A stretch of 64,000 nucleotides of DNA, from the NCBI RefSeq assembly GCF_001399455.2, contig NZ_LLEI02000083.1, forward strand, positions 1 through 64,000, in the 5' to 3' direction. The notes beneath the pieces were generated by a model, which made no database searches, was not told the DNA's origin, and was given only the letters and a program-made list of their open reading frames with translations. The stretch is from Vibrio bivalvicida (lineage in GTDB: Bacteria; Pseudomonadota; Gammaproteobacteria; Enterobacterales; Vibrionaceae). Positions 40,965-49,637 of this stretch are shown here, piece after piece; position 1 is the first letter of the stretch; each line of letters starts with the position of its first letter. Made by a program: the position numbers and the translations under genes.

Positions 40965-41993
40965 ATGGCACATAAACTAACACTTCTTGCTTCAGTTGTA
41001 GCTGCATCTACTGCACTGATGTCTACCAGCGCTTCAGCAGCGGATAGCACGCTGGATAAAGTAACTAAACAAGGTTTCATTACTTGTGGTGTAAGTACTG
41101 GCTTGCCAGGTTTCTCTAACCCGAACTCAAAAGGTGAATGGGAAGGTATCGACGTAGAATACTGTCAAGGTCTCGCAGCTGCAGTATTAGGCGATAAAAC
41201 AAAAGTAAAATACGTACCTCTGACAGCTAAAGAACGTTTCACTGCCCTGCAATCTGGTGAGATTGATGTACTATCTCGTAATACGACATGGACACTTCAC
41301 CGCGATACCGCACTTGGCCTTAACTTTGTAGGTGTGAACTACTACGACGGTCAAGGTTTCATGGTTAAGAAAGATCTTGGCCTAACCAGTGCCAAAGAGC
41401 TAGACGGTGCATCAGTTTGTGTTCAATCTGGTACAACAACCGAACTTAACCTTGCTGATTACTTCCGCAACAGCGGTATGTCATATAAGCCAGTGGTATT
41501 TGATACAGCAGCGCAAACCTCAAAAGGTTTCGATGCAGGCCGTTGTGACGTACTGACAACTGACCAATCTGGCCTTTATGCACTTCGTCTAAACCTGCAA
41601 GATCCTTCTTCAGCGCAAGTACTTCCTGAAATCATTTCTAAAGAACCTCTAGGCCCTGTTGTTCGTCAAGGTGACGACCAGTGGTTCAACATTGCGAAAT
41701 GGACACTTGCTGCTATGGTTAACGCCGAAGAATACGGTGTTACTTCTAAAAATGCTGACGAAATGCTTAAGTCCAAAGATCCAAACATTAAGCGTATCCT
41801 AGGTGTTGATGGCCCTAAAGGAAAAGGTTTGGGTATCCGCGATGACTGGGGCTACCAAGTGATCAAACAAGTGGGTAACTACGGTGAAAGTTTCGAACGT
41901 ACTGTAGGTGAAGGTTCTCCACTACAAATTTCACGTGGTGTGAACGCTCTATGGAACGCCGGCGGCTTCATGTACGCTCCACCAATCCGTTAA
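40965..41993 (+). CDS. aapJ: General L-amino acid ABC transporter, periplasmic binding protein
   Basis: A 342-residue AapJ/BztA-type binding protein with a signal peptide ending SASA (about residue 25). The mature start STLDKVTKQGFITCGVSTGLPGFSNP and the SRNTTWTLHRDTALGLNFVGVNYYDGQGF segment are typical of the family. It captures many L-amino acids, notably glutamate, aspartate and glutamine. The ATG at 40965 has AGGAAGG six bases before it; an ATG at 40941 would add eight residues. It is followed by a terminator that should make it more abundant than the membrane parts. Confidence 0.93.
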   Translation: MAHKLTLLASVVAASTALMSTSASAADSTLDKVTKQGFITCGVSTGLPGFSNPNSKGEWEGIDVEYCQGLAAAVLGDKTKVKYVPLTAKERFTALQSGEIDVLSRNTTWTLHRDTALGLNFVGVNYYDGQGFMVKKDLGLTSAKELDGASVCVQSGTTTELNLADYFRNSGMSYKPVVFDTAAQTSKGFDAGRCDVLTTDQSGLYALRLNLQDPSSAQVLPEIISKEPLGPVVRQGDDQWFNIAKWTLAAMVNAEEYGVTSKNADEMLKSKDPNIKRILGVDGPKGKGLGIRDDWGYQVIKQVGNYGESFERTVGEGSPLQISRGVNALWNAGGFMYAPPIR

Positions 41994-42024
41994 TAACTAT
42001 TATTAGCTAGTTACTAAACAAAAA

Positions 42025-42051
42025 ATTGGGCGGTTTAGGCCGCCCTTTTTA
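42025..42051 (+). terminator. Intra-operon terminator after aapJ
   Basis: GGGCGG and CCGCCC form a perfect 6-bp stem around a 6-nt loop, followed by T6. It lies between aapJ and aapQ, where partial readthrough would give more binding protein than permease. Confidence 0.85.
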
Positions 42052-42079
42052 TAAAAAATGGATTTGAGGTTATAGCTGT

Positions 42080-43282
42080 ATGAAACCTACTAATGTTGCG
42101 GCGAATTCGGATAACGGACCGAGTTCAAACGCTAGCCTTATTTACAATCCCACCTTTCGAGCAGTTGTTTTCCAAATTATTGCGATAGCAGCGCTTGTCT
42201 TTTTCTTTTACACCATTGTCAATAATGCACTCACCAACTTAGAAGCTCGCGGTATCGCCACGGGTTTTGAATTTCTCGATCAAGAAGCTGGCTTTGGGAT
42301 TGGCCTGACGCTGATTGAATACGATGAAACTTATTCTTACGGTCGAACATTTGTCATCGGCCTGTTAAACACGGCCTTAGTGTCTTTTTTTGGGATAATC
42401 TTGGCAACCGTAGTCGGTTTTGTCATGGGCATTGCGCGTTTATCGTCTAACTGGTTGGTTAGTCGTTTTGCTGCTGTCTATATCGAGATATTCCGAAACG
42501 TACCACTTCTGCTGCAAATATTCTTTTGGTATTTTGCGGTGCTTCAAGCACTCCCTTCAACTAGGCAAAGTTTAAGCCTTGGAGAAGCCATATTCCTAAA
42601 CGTAAGAGGGCTATACTTCCCTGCTCCAGTTTTCGAAGCGGGTTCATCTATTGTGGTCGGCACACTTGTTGTGGGCATTATCGCCACGATACTTATTAAT
42701 ATTTGGGCAAATAACAAACAACGCCTAACTGGTCAGCAAACGCCTATGGGCAGAATTGCGCTAGGATTATGTGTTGGTTTGCCTGTTGTTGTCTATTTCT
42801 TAATGGGCTCACCAATTACAGCGGAATACCCAGAGCTCAAAGGCTTTAACTTCCGCGGTGGTGTAAGTATCATCCCAGAGCTTGCGGCTCTTCTACTCGC
42901 TCTAAGTATCTACACCGCTTCATTTATCGCCGAGATCGTACGTTCAGGAATTAACGCAGTAAATCACGGCCAAACGGAAGCCGCGATGTCACTAGGTCTC
43001 CCTCGCTCTCGAACGTTAAAGCTTGTGGTTATTCCGCAAGCACTAAGAATCATTATTCCTCCACTCACTAGCCAATATCTGAACTTGACCAAAAACTCAT
43101 CGCTTGCGATGGCAATTGGTTACCCAGATTTGGTGTCGGTGTTCGCTGGGACAACGCTCAACCAGACCGGTCAAGCTATCGAGATCATTGCAATGACAAT
43201 GGGCGTCTACCTCACGTTGAGTTTGTTAACCTCTGCATTGATGAACATCTACAACCGTAAAGTTGCTTTAGTGGAGAGATAG
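42080..43282 (+). CDS. aapQ: Amino acid ABC transporter permease AapQ
   Basis: A 400-residue inner membrane permease, longer than simple His/Glu-type permeases because of an extended central region, as in AapQ/BztB. The permease loop with EAA motif is EAAMSLGLPRSRTLKLVVIPQALRIIIPP (about 305-335). GAGG precedes the ATG. It ends one base before aapM, so the two are coupled and should form the heterodimeric channel. Confidence 0.92.
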   Translation: MKPTNVAANSDNGPSSNASLIYNPTFRAVVFQIIAIAALVFFFYTIVNNALTNLEARGIATGFEFLDQEAGFGIGLTLIEYDETYSYGRTFVIGLLNTALVSFFGIILATVVGFVMGIARLSSNWLVSRFAAVYIEIFRNVPLLLQIFFWYFAVLQALPSTRQSLSLGEAIFLNVRGLYFPAPVFEAGSSIVVGTLVVGIIATILINIWANNKQRLTGQQTPMGRIALGLCVGLPVVVYFLMGSPITAEYPELKGFNFRGGVSIIPELAALLLALSIYTASFIAEIVRSGINAVNHGQTEAAMSLGLPRSRTLKLVVIPQALRIIIPPLTSQYLNLTKNSSLAMAIGYPDLVSVFAGTTLNQTGQAIEIIAMTMGVYLTLSLLTSALMNIYNRKVALVER

Positions 43283-43283
43283 C

Positions 43284-44381
43284 ATGAAAGTACATCAATT
43301 TCAGCCAGACCTTCCACCTCCAGCGAATACGGTTGGCGCAGTAGGTTGGCTAAGAAAACACCTATTTAACGGCCCGGTAAACTCTGTAGTTACCGTCATT
43401 CTCGCCTATTTATCATTTATGTTACTTTGGAACATCTTTGATTGGGCATTCTTAAAAGCTGATTGGGTTGGTTCAACTCGCGATGCATGTAGCCGCGAAG
43501 GGGCTTGTTGGGTATTTATCAGCGTGCGCTGGGAACAGTTCATGTATGGCTTCTACCCTCAAGAAGAGCTTTGGCGTCCACGTCTGTTTTACATTACTCT
43601 AGCCATCTTTACAGCATTGCTAGCGTATGAAAAAACGCCAAAACGACTATGGATTTGGCTGTTCTTTGTCAACATCTATCCATTTATCATTGCTGCGCTT
43701 TTGTATGGCGGTGTATTTGGCCTTGAAGTAGTCGAAACCCATAAATGGGGTGGACTGTTAGTTACATTAATCATCGCTCTTGTCGGTATCGTTGTATCTT
43801 TGCCAATCGGTGTCGCTTTAGCATTGGGTCGCCGCTCAGAGATGCCTATTATTCGCAGCATCTGTACTGTTTACATCGAAGTCTGGCGTGGTGTTCCACT
43901 TATCACTGTACTCTTTATGGCATCGGTGATGTTGCCACTGTTTCTCGCGGAAGGATCAGAGACAGACAAACTGATTCGCGCCCTGATTGGTGTAGTCATG
44001 TTTAGTGCCGCCTACATGGCAGAGGTCGTTCGTGGTGGCTTACAAGCAATTCCAAAAGGGCAGTATGAAGCAGCCGATGCTCTCGGCCTAACTTATTGGA
44101 AAAAGATGGGATTAATTATTCTGCCTCAAGCGCTTAAGATTACTATTCCGTCCATTGTAAACACCTTTATTGGTCTATTTAAAGATACCAGTCTAGTACT
44201 GATTATTGGTATGTTTGACGTATTGGGTATTGGCCAAGCAGCGAACACCGACCCAGAATGGTTAGGTTTTGCTACCGAAAGTTATGTATTTGTCGCGTTA
44301 GTGTTCTGGGTATTTTGTTTCGGCATGTCGAGGTACTCGATATGGCTAGAAAACAAACTTCATACCGGTCACAAACGATAA
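43284..44381 (+). CDS. aapM: Amino acid ABC transporter permease AapM
   Basis: A 365-residue permease with the family's large N-terminal insertion containing a Cys pair (CSREGAC near 71-77). The EAA loop is EAADALGLTYWKKMGLIILPQALKITIPS (about 257-287). It pairs with AapQ. The start lies one base after the aapQ stop. Confidence 0.92.
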   Translation: MKVHQFQPDLPPPANTVGAVGWLRKHLFNGPVNSVVTVILAYLSFMLLWNIFDWAFLKADWVGSTRDACSREGACWVFISVRWEQFMYGFYPQEELWRPRLFYITLAIFTALLAYEKTPKRLWIWLFFVNIYPFIIAALLYGGVFGLEVVETHKWGGLLVTLIIALVGIVVSLPIGVALALGRRSEMPIIRSICTVYIEVWRGVPLITVLFMASVMLPLFLAEGSETDKLIRALIGVVMFSAAYMAEVVRGGLQAIPKGQYEAADALGLTYWKKMGLIILPQALKITIPSIVNTFIGLFKDTSLVLIIGMFDVLGIGQAANTDPEWLGFATESYVFVALVFWVFCFGMSRYSIWLENKLHTGHKR

Positions 44382-44403
44382 TCAGAAAGCTCAAGGACGT
44401 ATT

Positions 44404-45153
44404 ATGACGCAACAACAAGATTACATGATCCAACTTAAGGATATGAACAAGTGGTACGGTGAGTTCCACGTCTTAAAAAACATCAACCTAGATGTTAAGA
44501 AGGGTGAAAAAATAGTTATCTGTGGCCCTTCTGGTTCTGGTAAGTCAACCATGATTCGCTGCATCAACCGACTAGAAGAACATCAAAAAGGACAAATCAT
44601 CGTTTCTGGCAATGAGCTAACGGATGATCTTAAGAACATTGAAGCCGTTCGCCGCGAAGTGGGCATGTGTTTCCAACACTTTAATCTCTTCCCCCACCTA
44701 ACCGTGCTTGAAAACTGTACACTGGCACCAATTTGGGTAAAAAAGATGCCTAAAGATGAAGCAGAAGCCATTGCGATGAAGTATTTGGAGCGTGTGAAGA
44801 TCCCAGAACAAGCAGATAAATACCCTGGCCAGCTTTCTGGTGGTCAGCAACAACGTGTCGCAATCGCACGTTCATTATGTATGAATCCGCAAGTGATGTT
44901 GTTCGACGAGCCGACATCTGCACTCGACCCAGAAATGGTACGTGAAGTACTCGATGTCATGGTTGAACTAGCAGAAGAAGGGATGACGATGCTGTGTGTA
45001 ACCCACGAAATGGGCTTCGCTAAAGAAGTTGCTGACCGCGTTATCTTTATGGATGCAGGTGAAATAATCGAAGAAAACAACCCGGTTGATTTCTTTGAAA
45101 ACCCTCAATCAGACCGAACGCAAAACTTCTTGGCTCAAATTCTTCATCACTAA
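44404..45153 (+). CDS. aapP: Amino acid ABC transporter ATPase AapP
   Basis: A 249-residue ATPase energising the AapQM channel. Walker A is GPSGSGKST, the signature LSGGQQQRVAIARS, Walker B VMLFDEPTSALDPE and the switch histidine is in VTHEMGF. The length and VKKMPKDEAEAIA segment fit polar amino acid transport ATPases. A terminator follows, ending the operon. Confidence 0.95.
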   Translation: MTQQQDYMIQLKDMNKWYGEFHVLKNINLDVKKGEKIVICGPSGSGKSTMIRCINRLEEHQKGQIIVSGNELTDDLKNIEAVRREVGMCFQHFNLFPHLTVLENCTLAPIWVKKMPKDEAEAIAMKYLERVKIPEQADKYPGQLSGGQQQRVAIARSLCMNPQVMLFDEPTSALDPEMVREVLDVMVELAEEGMTMLCVTHEMGFAKEVADRVIFMDAGEIIEENNPVDFFENPQSDRTQNFLAQILHH

Positions 45154-45167
45154 ACTATGATATACGT

Positions 45168-45197
45168 AAAGGGGTGACTTAGGTCGCCCCTTTTTTA
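45168..45197 (+). terminator. aapP operon terminator
   Basis: GGGGTGAC and GTCGCCCC form an 8-bp stem (one G-U pair) around TTAG, followed by T6. Confidence 0.9.
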
Positions 45198-45279
45198 GTT
45201 GTTAAATTGTGTTACATATTTCAAAATACATAAGTTTTTATTTCTATTATTATTTTATCTACTACATCATTACATGGGG

Positions 45280-45309
45280 CTTGATCTTTTGATCATTCAA
45301 CCTCATAAA
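45280..45309 (+). promoter_or_regulatory. Sigma-32-like promoter of yccA
   Basis: CTTGATC, a 14-bp spacer and CCTCATAA resemble the heat shock promoter consensus CTTGAAA-N13..15-CCCCATTT. YccA is an FtsH substrate and inhibitor, so stress control would be reasonable. The prediction is by eye only. Confidence 0.4.
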
Positions 45310-45344
45310 TGTAGATATAAACATAAAATCTTACGAGGAAGATT

Positions 45345-46007
45345 ATGAACAGTCCTATGTTTACACGCACTTCAAGCCAAGAAAGTGCTCTACAAACCAA
45401 CAAAGTATTGCGTAACACCTACGCTCTGCTTTCTATGACACTGCTCTGGTCAGCAGTTGTTGCGGGTGTTTCCATGGCGATGAACCTTCCTCGTCCGGGA
45501 ATCATCATCATGCTAGTTGGTTTCTACGGCCTACTTTTCCTAACCGAGAAAAACCGCAACAATAGCATGGGTCTAGTGTTTACGTTCCTATTTACAGGTT
45601 TCCTAGGTTATACAGTCGGTCCAATCCTAAACGCATACATTGGCGCTGGTATGGGTGATGTGATACTCATGGCTCTAGGTGGCACTGCTCTGTCATTTAT
45701 GGCGGCATCAGCTTACGCTCTGACAACTAAACGTGACCTATCTATGATGGGTGGCTTAATGCTGTCTCTGTTTGTGGTTCTTGTTGTAGGTATGATTGCA
45801 AGCTTCTTTATTCAATCGACCATCCTACATCTTGCGCTAAGCAGTTTGTTCATTGTTTTCTCAACAATGGCAATTCTGATGACAACTCAGGGAATTATCC
45901 GAGGTGGTGAGTCTAACTACATCTCAGCAACTATCACTCTGTATGTCTCTATCTACAACATCTTCATCAGCCTACTAAGCATTCTAGGCATCATGAACGA
46001 TGACTAA
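45345..46007 (+). CDS. yccA: FtsH modulator YccA (Bax inhibitor-1 family)
   Basis: A 220-residue seven-helix membrane protein of the BI-1/TMBIM family. It matches E. coli YccA (219 residues) across its length, including NKVLRNTYALLSMTL, GFLGYTVGPILNAYIGAGMGDVI and the C-terminal YVSIYNIFISLLSILG. YccA is both a substrate and an inhibitor of FtsH and protects SecY when translocation is jammed. ACGAGGAAG precedes the ATG. Next to tusE, as in E. coli. Confidence 0.95.
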   Translation: MNSPMFTRTSSQESALQTNKVLRNTYALLSMTLLWSAVVAGVSMAMNLPRPGIIIMLVGFYGLLFLTEKNRNNSMGLVFTFLFTGFLGYTVGPILNAYIGAGMGDVILMALGGTALSFMAASAYALTTKRDLSMMGGLMLSLFVVLVVGMIASFFIQSTILHLALSSLFIVFSTMAILMTTQGIIRGGESNYISATITLYVSIYNIFISLLSILGIMNDD

Positions 46008-46033
46008 TTCGCGGTAGCTTAGTTAGAGTTTTC

Positions 46034-46069
46034 AAGCCCGAAAGGCTCTCCTTTCGGGCTTTTTCTTTC
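46034..46069 (+). terminator. yccA terminator
   Basis: A perfect 12-bp stem, AAGCCCGAAAGG with CCTTTCGGGCTT, loop CTCT, followed by TTTCTTTCTT. Confidence 0.9.
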
Positions 46070-46137
46070 TTGCTATCTTGTTCAATCAATGTATGCTGCG
46101 CTACCCTATTGAATATCATAAAAATTAGGATCGTAAG

Positions 46138-46467
46138 ATGTTTGAGTACAATGGCAAACAAATCGAAACTGACGCGCAAGGCTACCTATTGGATTATACT
46201 GAGTGGGAAGAAGGCATGATTTCAATACTGGCGAAGCAAGAAGGCATCGAACTCACTGAAGCACACTTAGAAGTGGTTCATTTTGTTCGTGATTTTTACG
46301 AAGAGTTCAACACCTCTCCAGCGGTTCGCATGTTAGTCAAAGCGATGGAAAAAGCGCACGGCCCAGAAAAGGGCAACAGTAAGTACCTGTTTAAACTCTT
46401 TAAGCAAGGACCTGCAAAACAAGCCACCAAACTGGCCGGCTTGCCAAAGCCAGCTAAATGTTTATAA
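46138..46467 (+). CDS. tusE: tRNA 2-thiouridine relay protein TusE
   Basis: A 109-residue DsrC/TusE family protein. The invariant penultimate cysteine is Cys108 in PAKCL at the C-terminus, the persulphide carrier. TusE accepts sulphur from TusBCD and passes it to MnmA for thiolation of tRNA wobble uridine. The core segment YTEWEEGMISILAKQEGIELTEAHLEVV is typical. Confidence 0.95.
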   Translation: MFEYNGKQIETDAQGYLLDYTEWEEGMISILAKQEGIELTEAHLEVVHFVRDFYEEFNTSPAVRMLVKAMEKAHGPEKGNSKYLFKLFKQGPAKQATKLAGLPKPAKCL

Positions 46468-46490
46468 ACAATGAACTCCTGTAGTATCGG

Positions 46491-46763
46491 CTACAGGATC
46501 TTAAATCCTTTATACGGTTTGTAAGGTATCGATTCACGATGGAGGCTATCTACTCTCGCACTTCTTGGCCCTTGCTCTAACCATTTAGCCATCATTTCAA
46601 TTTGAGCCGTGCTCCCACAAACGACAACTTCCACATCACCGTTTTCTAAATTCTTAGCATATCCTGTAGTGTCAATTTTAAGGCCCTGATATGAGGTGTG
46701 ATAGCGAAACCCCACACCTTGGACAATACCGGATACTGTGAACCTCTCACAACTTTGATCCAT
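46491..46763 (-). CDS. acyP: Acylphosphatase
   Basis: A 90-residue acylphosphatase hydrolysing carboxyl-phosphate bonds. Catalytic Arg20 is in GIVQGVGFR and Asn38 in GYAKNLENGDVEV, matching the E. coli YccX pair. The start at 46763 is chosen by homology and a GAGG ten bases upstream; a longer frame exists but lacks support. It is convergent with tusE and divergent from the chemotaxis receptor gene. Confidence 0.93.
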   Translation of the reverse strand: MDQSCERFTVSGIVQGVGFRYHTSYQGLKIDTTGYAKNLENGDVEVVVCGSTAQIEMMAKWLEQGPRSARVDSLHRESIPYKPYKGFKIL

Positions 46764-46858
46764 TCTGTGTACCTCTGTTATTGAGTCAATGATATATTGA
46801 GCAGGTAATATTCTAGCCCATAATGGATATATGGGTCTCTTCATTGGACATACTAATT

Positions 46859-48262
46859 ATGAAAGAAATACCTTTTCGCTGGATTGATAAATATCTCATT
46901 CATCTAAAAATTCAAGAGAAGTTCTATCTGCTTTTCTTACTGCCCGTTATCGCTTTAATCATTTTAACTCTCGTTCTCGATAACAGTGCCGATAAGATGC
47001 TCCACCACCTCTATCAGGATGAACTCGTTCTCATGCGCGATTTAATCGAAGCTGGAAACCTTTCGCAAGAACAAGTCGCCAATATCATCAAGGGTTCAGA
47101 GACTATTCAGTTTGGCGCAGGTGACGGTGCTGTTAGCGTCAACAGCGGAGCCTTTAGCTTAGCCGCTATCCATGAGCAAAATCTCTGGTCAGCAATGTCT
47201 ACTACCCATGTTGCTATCATTTTGGTGACATTGTCACTCATTGCATTAGGTGTTTACTACATCATGACCTTTATTGGTGGCGCTATGTTTACCATGAATA
47301 AAGCATTGACTACCTTATCAGATGGTGACTTAACTAGCCGTATGAACTTCTTTAAGGTCAGAGATGAATTTAGTGAAATTGCCATTACCATCGACAAAGT
47401 CGCTGAGCGTGAGCAGAACATGGTGATTTCTATTCAAGAGTCTATCGCGTTAATGCAGCAAATTAGTTCAGACTTAAACCTGTCTAATCAACAGAGCGCC
47501 GAAGTTTCTGGCTCGCAGCAAGAGCATCTAAATTCACTTGCTAGTGCGACTGAACAAATGGCCTCGACGATTAGAGAAGTGGCTAACCTCGCCCACGAAT
47601 CGAGTACTCAAACCGAAGATGCTCGTAGCGTTGCCACTGAGGGGCAAACTAAAGTAGGCCATACTTTGACTTCTATCTCTACTCTGTCACAAGAGATTCA
47701 ATCGGCTTCTGAAGCTGTAGCGGAGCTAGATGCCAACGCAGCTCAAATTGATGAAGTTGTCACAACCATCAACGGCATTTCGGAACAAACTAATCTACTT
47801 GCCCTTAACGCTGCTATCGAAGCGGCACGCGCTGGTGAACAAGGACGTGGCTTTGCCGTAGTAGCCGATGAAGTTAGGGCCCTTGCGGGTCGTACTCAGC
47901 AAGCAACCGTTGAGATTCAAACTATGATTGAAGCGCTACAGCGTAACAGTCAATCGCTGACTCAGTTAATGGAGACAACGGTAATCAATGCATCTGAAGG
48001 TCAACAACGTATGTCTGAAGTTGATATTGAAATTGGAGCTCTCGCCGAGAAGAACCAATCTATTTCAGATAGTAGCATTCAAATTGCAACTGCTGCCGAA
48101 GAACAAGGTGTTGTTGCCGACAATATAGCCGCAAGTGTTGAAGATATTCGAGTTCAGTCTGATAGTGTCTGCGATATGATTAATGCGACAAATTCCAACA
48201 TCGCTCAGCTACGAAATCAAAGCGATCAAATGGAAGCCCTGCTTACGGGCCTTAAAGCTTAA
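46859..48262 (+). CDS. Methyl-accepting chemotaxis protein
   Basis: A 467-residue receptor. One membrane helix near residue 20-40 and another near 120-140 flank a short periplasmic domain of about 80 residues, too small for a dCache sensor. A HAMP domain (about 140-195) and a signalling domain with the hairpin tip LNAAIEAARAGEQGRGFAVVADEVR (about 315-345) follow. The ligand is unknown. The ATG at 46859 is favoured, but an ATG at 46823 in the same frame cannot be excluded; neither has a strong ribosome site. A perfect matS lies inside it. Confidence 0.88.
   Translation: MKEIPFRWIDKYLIHLKIQEKFYLLFLLPVIALIILTLVLDNSADKMLHHLYQDELVLMRDLIEAGNLSQEQVANIIKGSETIQFGAGDGAVSVNSGAFSLAAIHEQNLWSAMSTTHVAIILVTLSLIALGVYYIMTFIGGAMFTMNKALTTLSDGDLTSRMNFFKVRDEFSEIAITIDKVAEREQNMVISIQESIALMQQISSDLNLSNQQSAEVSGSQQEHLNSLASATEQMASTIREVANLAHESSTQTEDARSVATEGQTKVGHTLTSISTLSQEIQSASEAVAELDANAAQIDEVVTTINGISEQTNLLALNAAIEAARAGEQGRGFAVVADEVRALAGRTQQATVEIQTMIEALQRNSQSLTQLMETTVINASEGQQRMSEVDIEIGALAEKNQSISDSSIQIATAAEEQGVVADNIAASVEDIRVQSDSVCDMINATNSNIAQLRNQSDQMEALLTGLKA
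47225..47237. promoter_or_regulatory. matS site (inside the chemotaxis receptor gene)
   Basis: GTGACATTGTCAC, a perfect match to the MatP consensus. Confidence 0.8.
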
Positions 48263-48266
48263 CTCC

Positions 48267-48292
48267 GAGCCGCCTTGCGCGGCTCTTTTATT
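48267..48292 (+). terminator. Chemotaxis receptor terminator
   Basis: GAGCCGC and GCGGCTC pair around a 5-nt loop, followed by TTTTATTT, five bases after the stop. Confidence 0.8.
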
Positions 48293-48353
48293 TGCTTTTC
48301 AAAAACACATCCTAGAAAATACCCCACCTTACAAAAAACAATCGAGTAAACCA

Positions 48354-49547
48354 ATGACTCCAGCTATTTATCTAGTCAAAGGACGCGACAAATCCCTTCG
48401 CCGCAAGCACCCATGGGTATTCTCTCGTGGAATACATAAAGTTGAAGGCGAACCCAAATTAGGAGAAACGGTAGACGTTTTCTCTCATGACGGTAAATGG
48501 CTAGCTAAGGCAGCATACTCACCTAACTCACAGATTCGCGCTCGTGTATGGAGTTTCGAAAAGGAGTCAATCGACAAAGCGTTTTTTACCAAACGTATTC
48601 AAGATGCTCAGCTACTGCGCGAAGATATTATCGTGCGCGATGGACTCACGGGTTATCGTCTGATTGCCGCCGAATCAGATGGCTTACCTGGTATCACTAT
48701 CGATAAGTACCAAGATTACTTAGTGTGCCAACTCCTTAGTGCTGGTGCGGAGTTTCATAAACAGACATTAGTTGCTGCACTTGTTGAGTGCTTCCCTGAG
48801 TGTAATGTGTACGAGCGCTCTGATGTAGCGGTACGCAGAAAAGAAGGCCTAGAGGAAACTACTGGAGTTCTTCACGGCCAAGAGCCACCAAAGTCAGTAG
48901 TCATTGAAGAGAACGGCGTGAAGATCAGTGTTGATATCGTTGGTGGCCACAAAACAGGTTTCTACCTTGACCAACGTGACAGCCGCCAACAAGCAATGAA
49001 ATATGTGAAAGATAAAGAAGTCCTTAATTGCTTCTCATACACTGGTGGCTTTGGTCTGTATTCTCTAAAAGGTGGAGCGAAGCGCGTTATCAATGCCGAT
49101 GTCTCTCAACCTGCACTCGATACGGCTAAGTATAATGCAGAGCTAAACGAGTTCGACATTTCTAAGAAACGCGCAGTTTTCCTCAACGCCGATGTATTTA
49201 AACTGCTGCGTGAGTACCGCGATCAAGGCACTAAATTTGACGTCGTAATCATGGACCCACCTAAGTTTGTTTCAAGCAAAAACAACTTAACGTCTGGCGC
49301 AAATGGCTACAAAGATATCAACATGTTAGCGATGCAAATATTGAAACCTGGTGGAACACTGCTCACCTACTCTTGCTCAGGTTTAATGAGTGGCGAGTTA
49401 TTCCAGAAAGTAATCGCAGACGCTGCGGTTGATTCTGGCCGCCAAGTTAAATTTATTGAACGCTTTGAACAAGCAGCCGACCACCCGACAGATAGTGCCT
49501 ACCCGGAAGGTTTCTACCTCAAAGGTTTTGCTTGTAAGGTGCTGTAA
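48354..49547 (+). CDS. rlmI: 23S rRNA m5C1962 methyltransferase RlmI
   Basis: A 397-residue methyltransferase (E. coli 396) with an N-terminal PUA domain (IYLVKGRDKSLRRKHPWVFSR), a middle EEHG-like linker and a C-terminal Rossmann domain with SAM motif NCFSYTGGFGLYS, DPPKFV and a Cys in TYSCSG. It makes m5C1962 in 23S rRNA. The ATG at 48354 agrees with homology; a frame opening earlier overlaps the receptor gene and is not supported. Confidence 0.95.
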   Translation: MTPAIYLVKGRDKSLRRKHPWVFSRGIHKVEGEPKLGETVDVFSHDGKWLAKAAYSPNSQIRARVWSFEKESIDKAFFTKRIQDAQLLREDIIVRDGLTGYRLIAAESDGLPGITIDKYQDYLVCQLLSAGAEFHKQTLVAALVECFPECNVYERSDVAVRRKEGLEETTGVLHGQEPPKSVVIEENGVKISVDIVGGHKTGFYLDQRDSRQQAMKYVKDKEVLNCFSYTGGFGLYSLKGGAKRVINADVSQPALDTAKYNAELNEFDISKKRAVFLNADVFKLLREYRDQGTKFDVVIMDPPKFVSSKNNLTSGANGYKDINMLAMQILKPGGTLLTYSCSGLMSGELFQKVIADAAVDSGRQVKFIERFEQAADHPTDSAYPEGFYLKGFACKVL

Positions 49548-49610
49548 AACCAAAAAAATAGATGACTTTATAACAAGTGATCTGACTTCACTTAGCAGTT
49601 AATAGCTATT

Positions 49611-49636
49611 AAAAAAGGGCCTTTCGGCCCTTTTTT
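49611..49636. terminator. Bidirectional terminator between rlmI and the adhesin gene
   Basis: GGGCC and GGCCC around TTTC, with A6 on the left and T6 on the right, in a convergent gene pair. Confidence 0.9.
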
Positions 49637-49637
49637 A

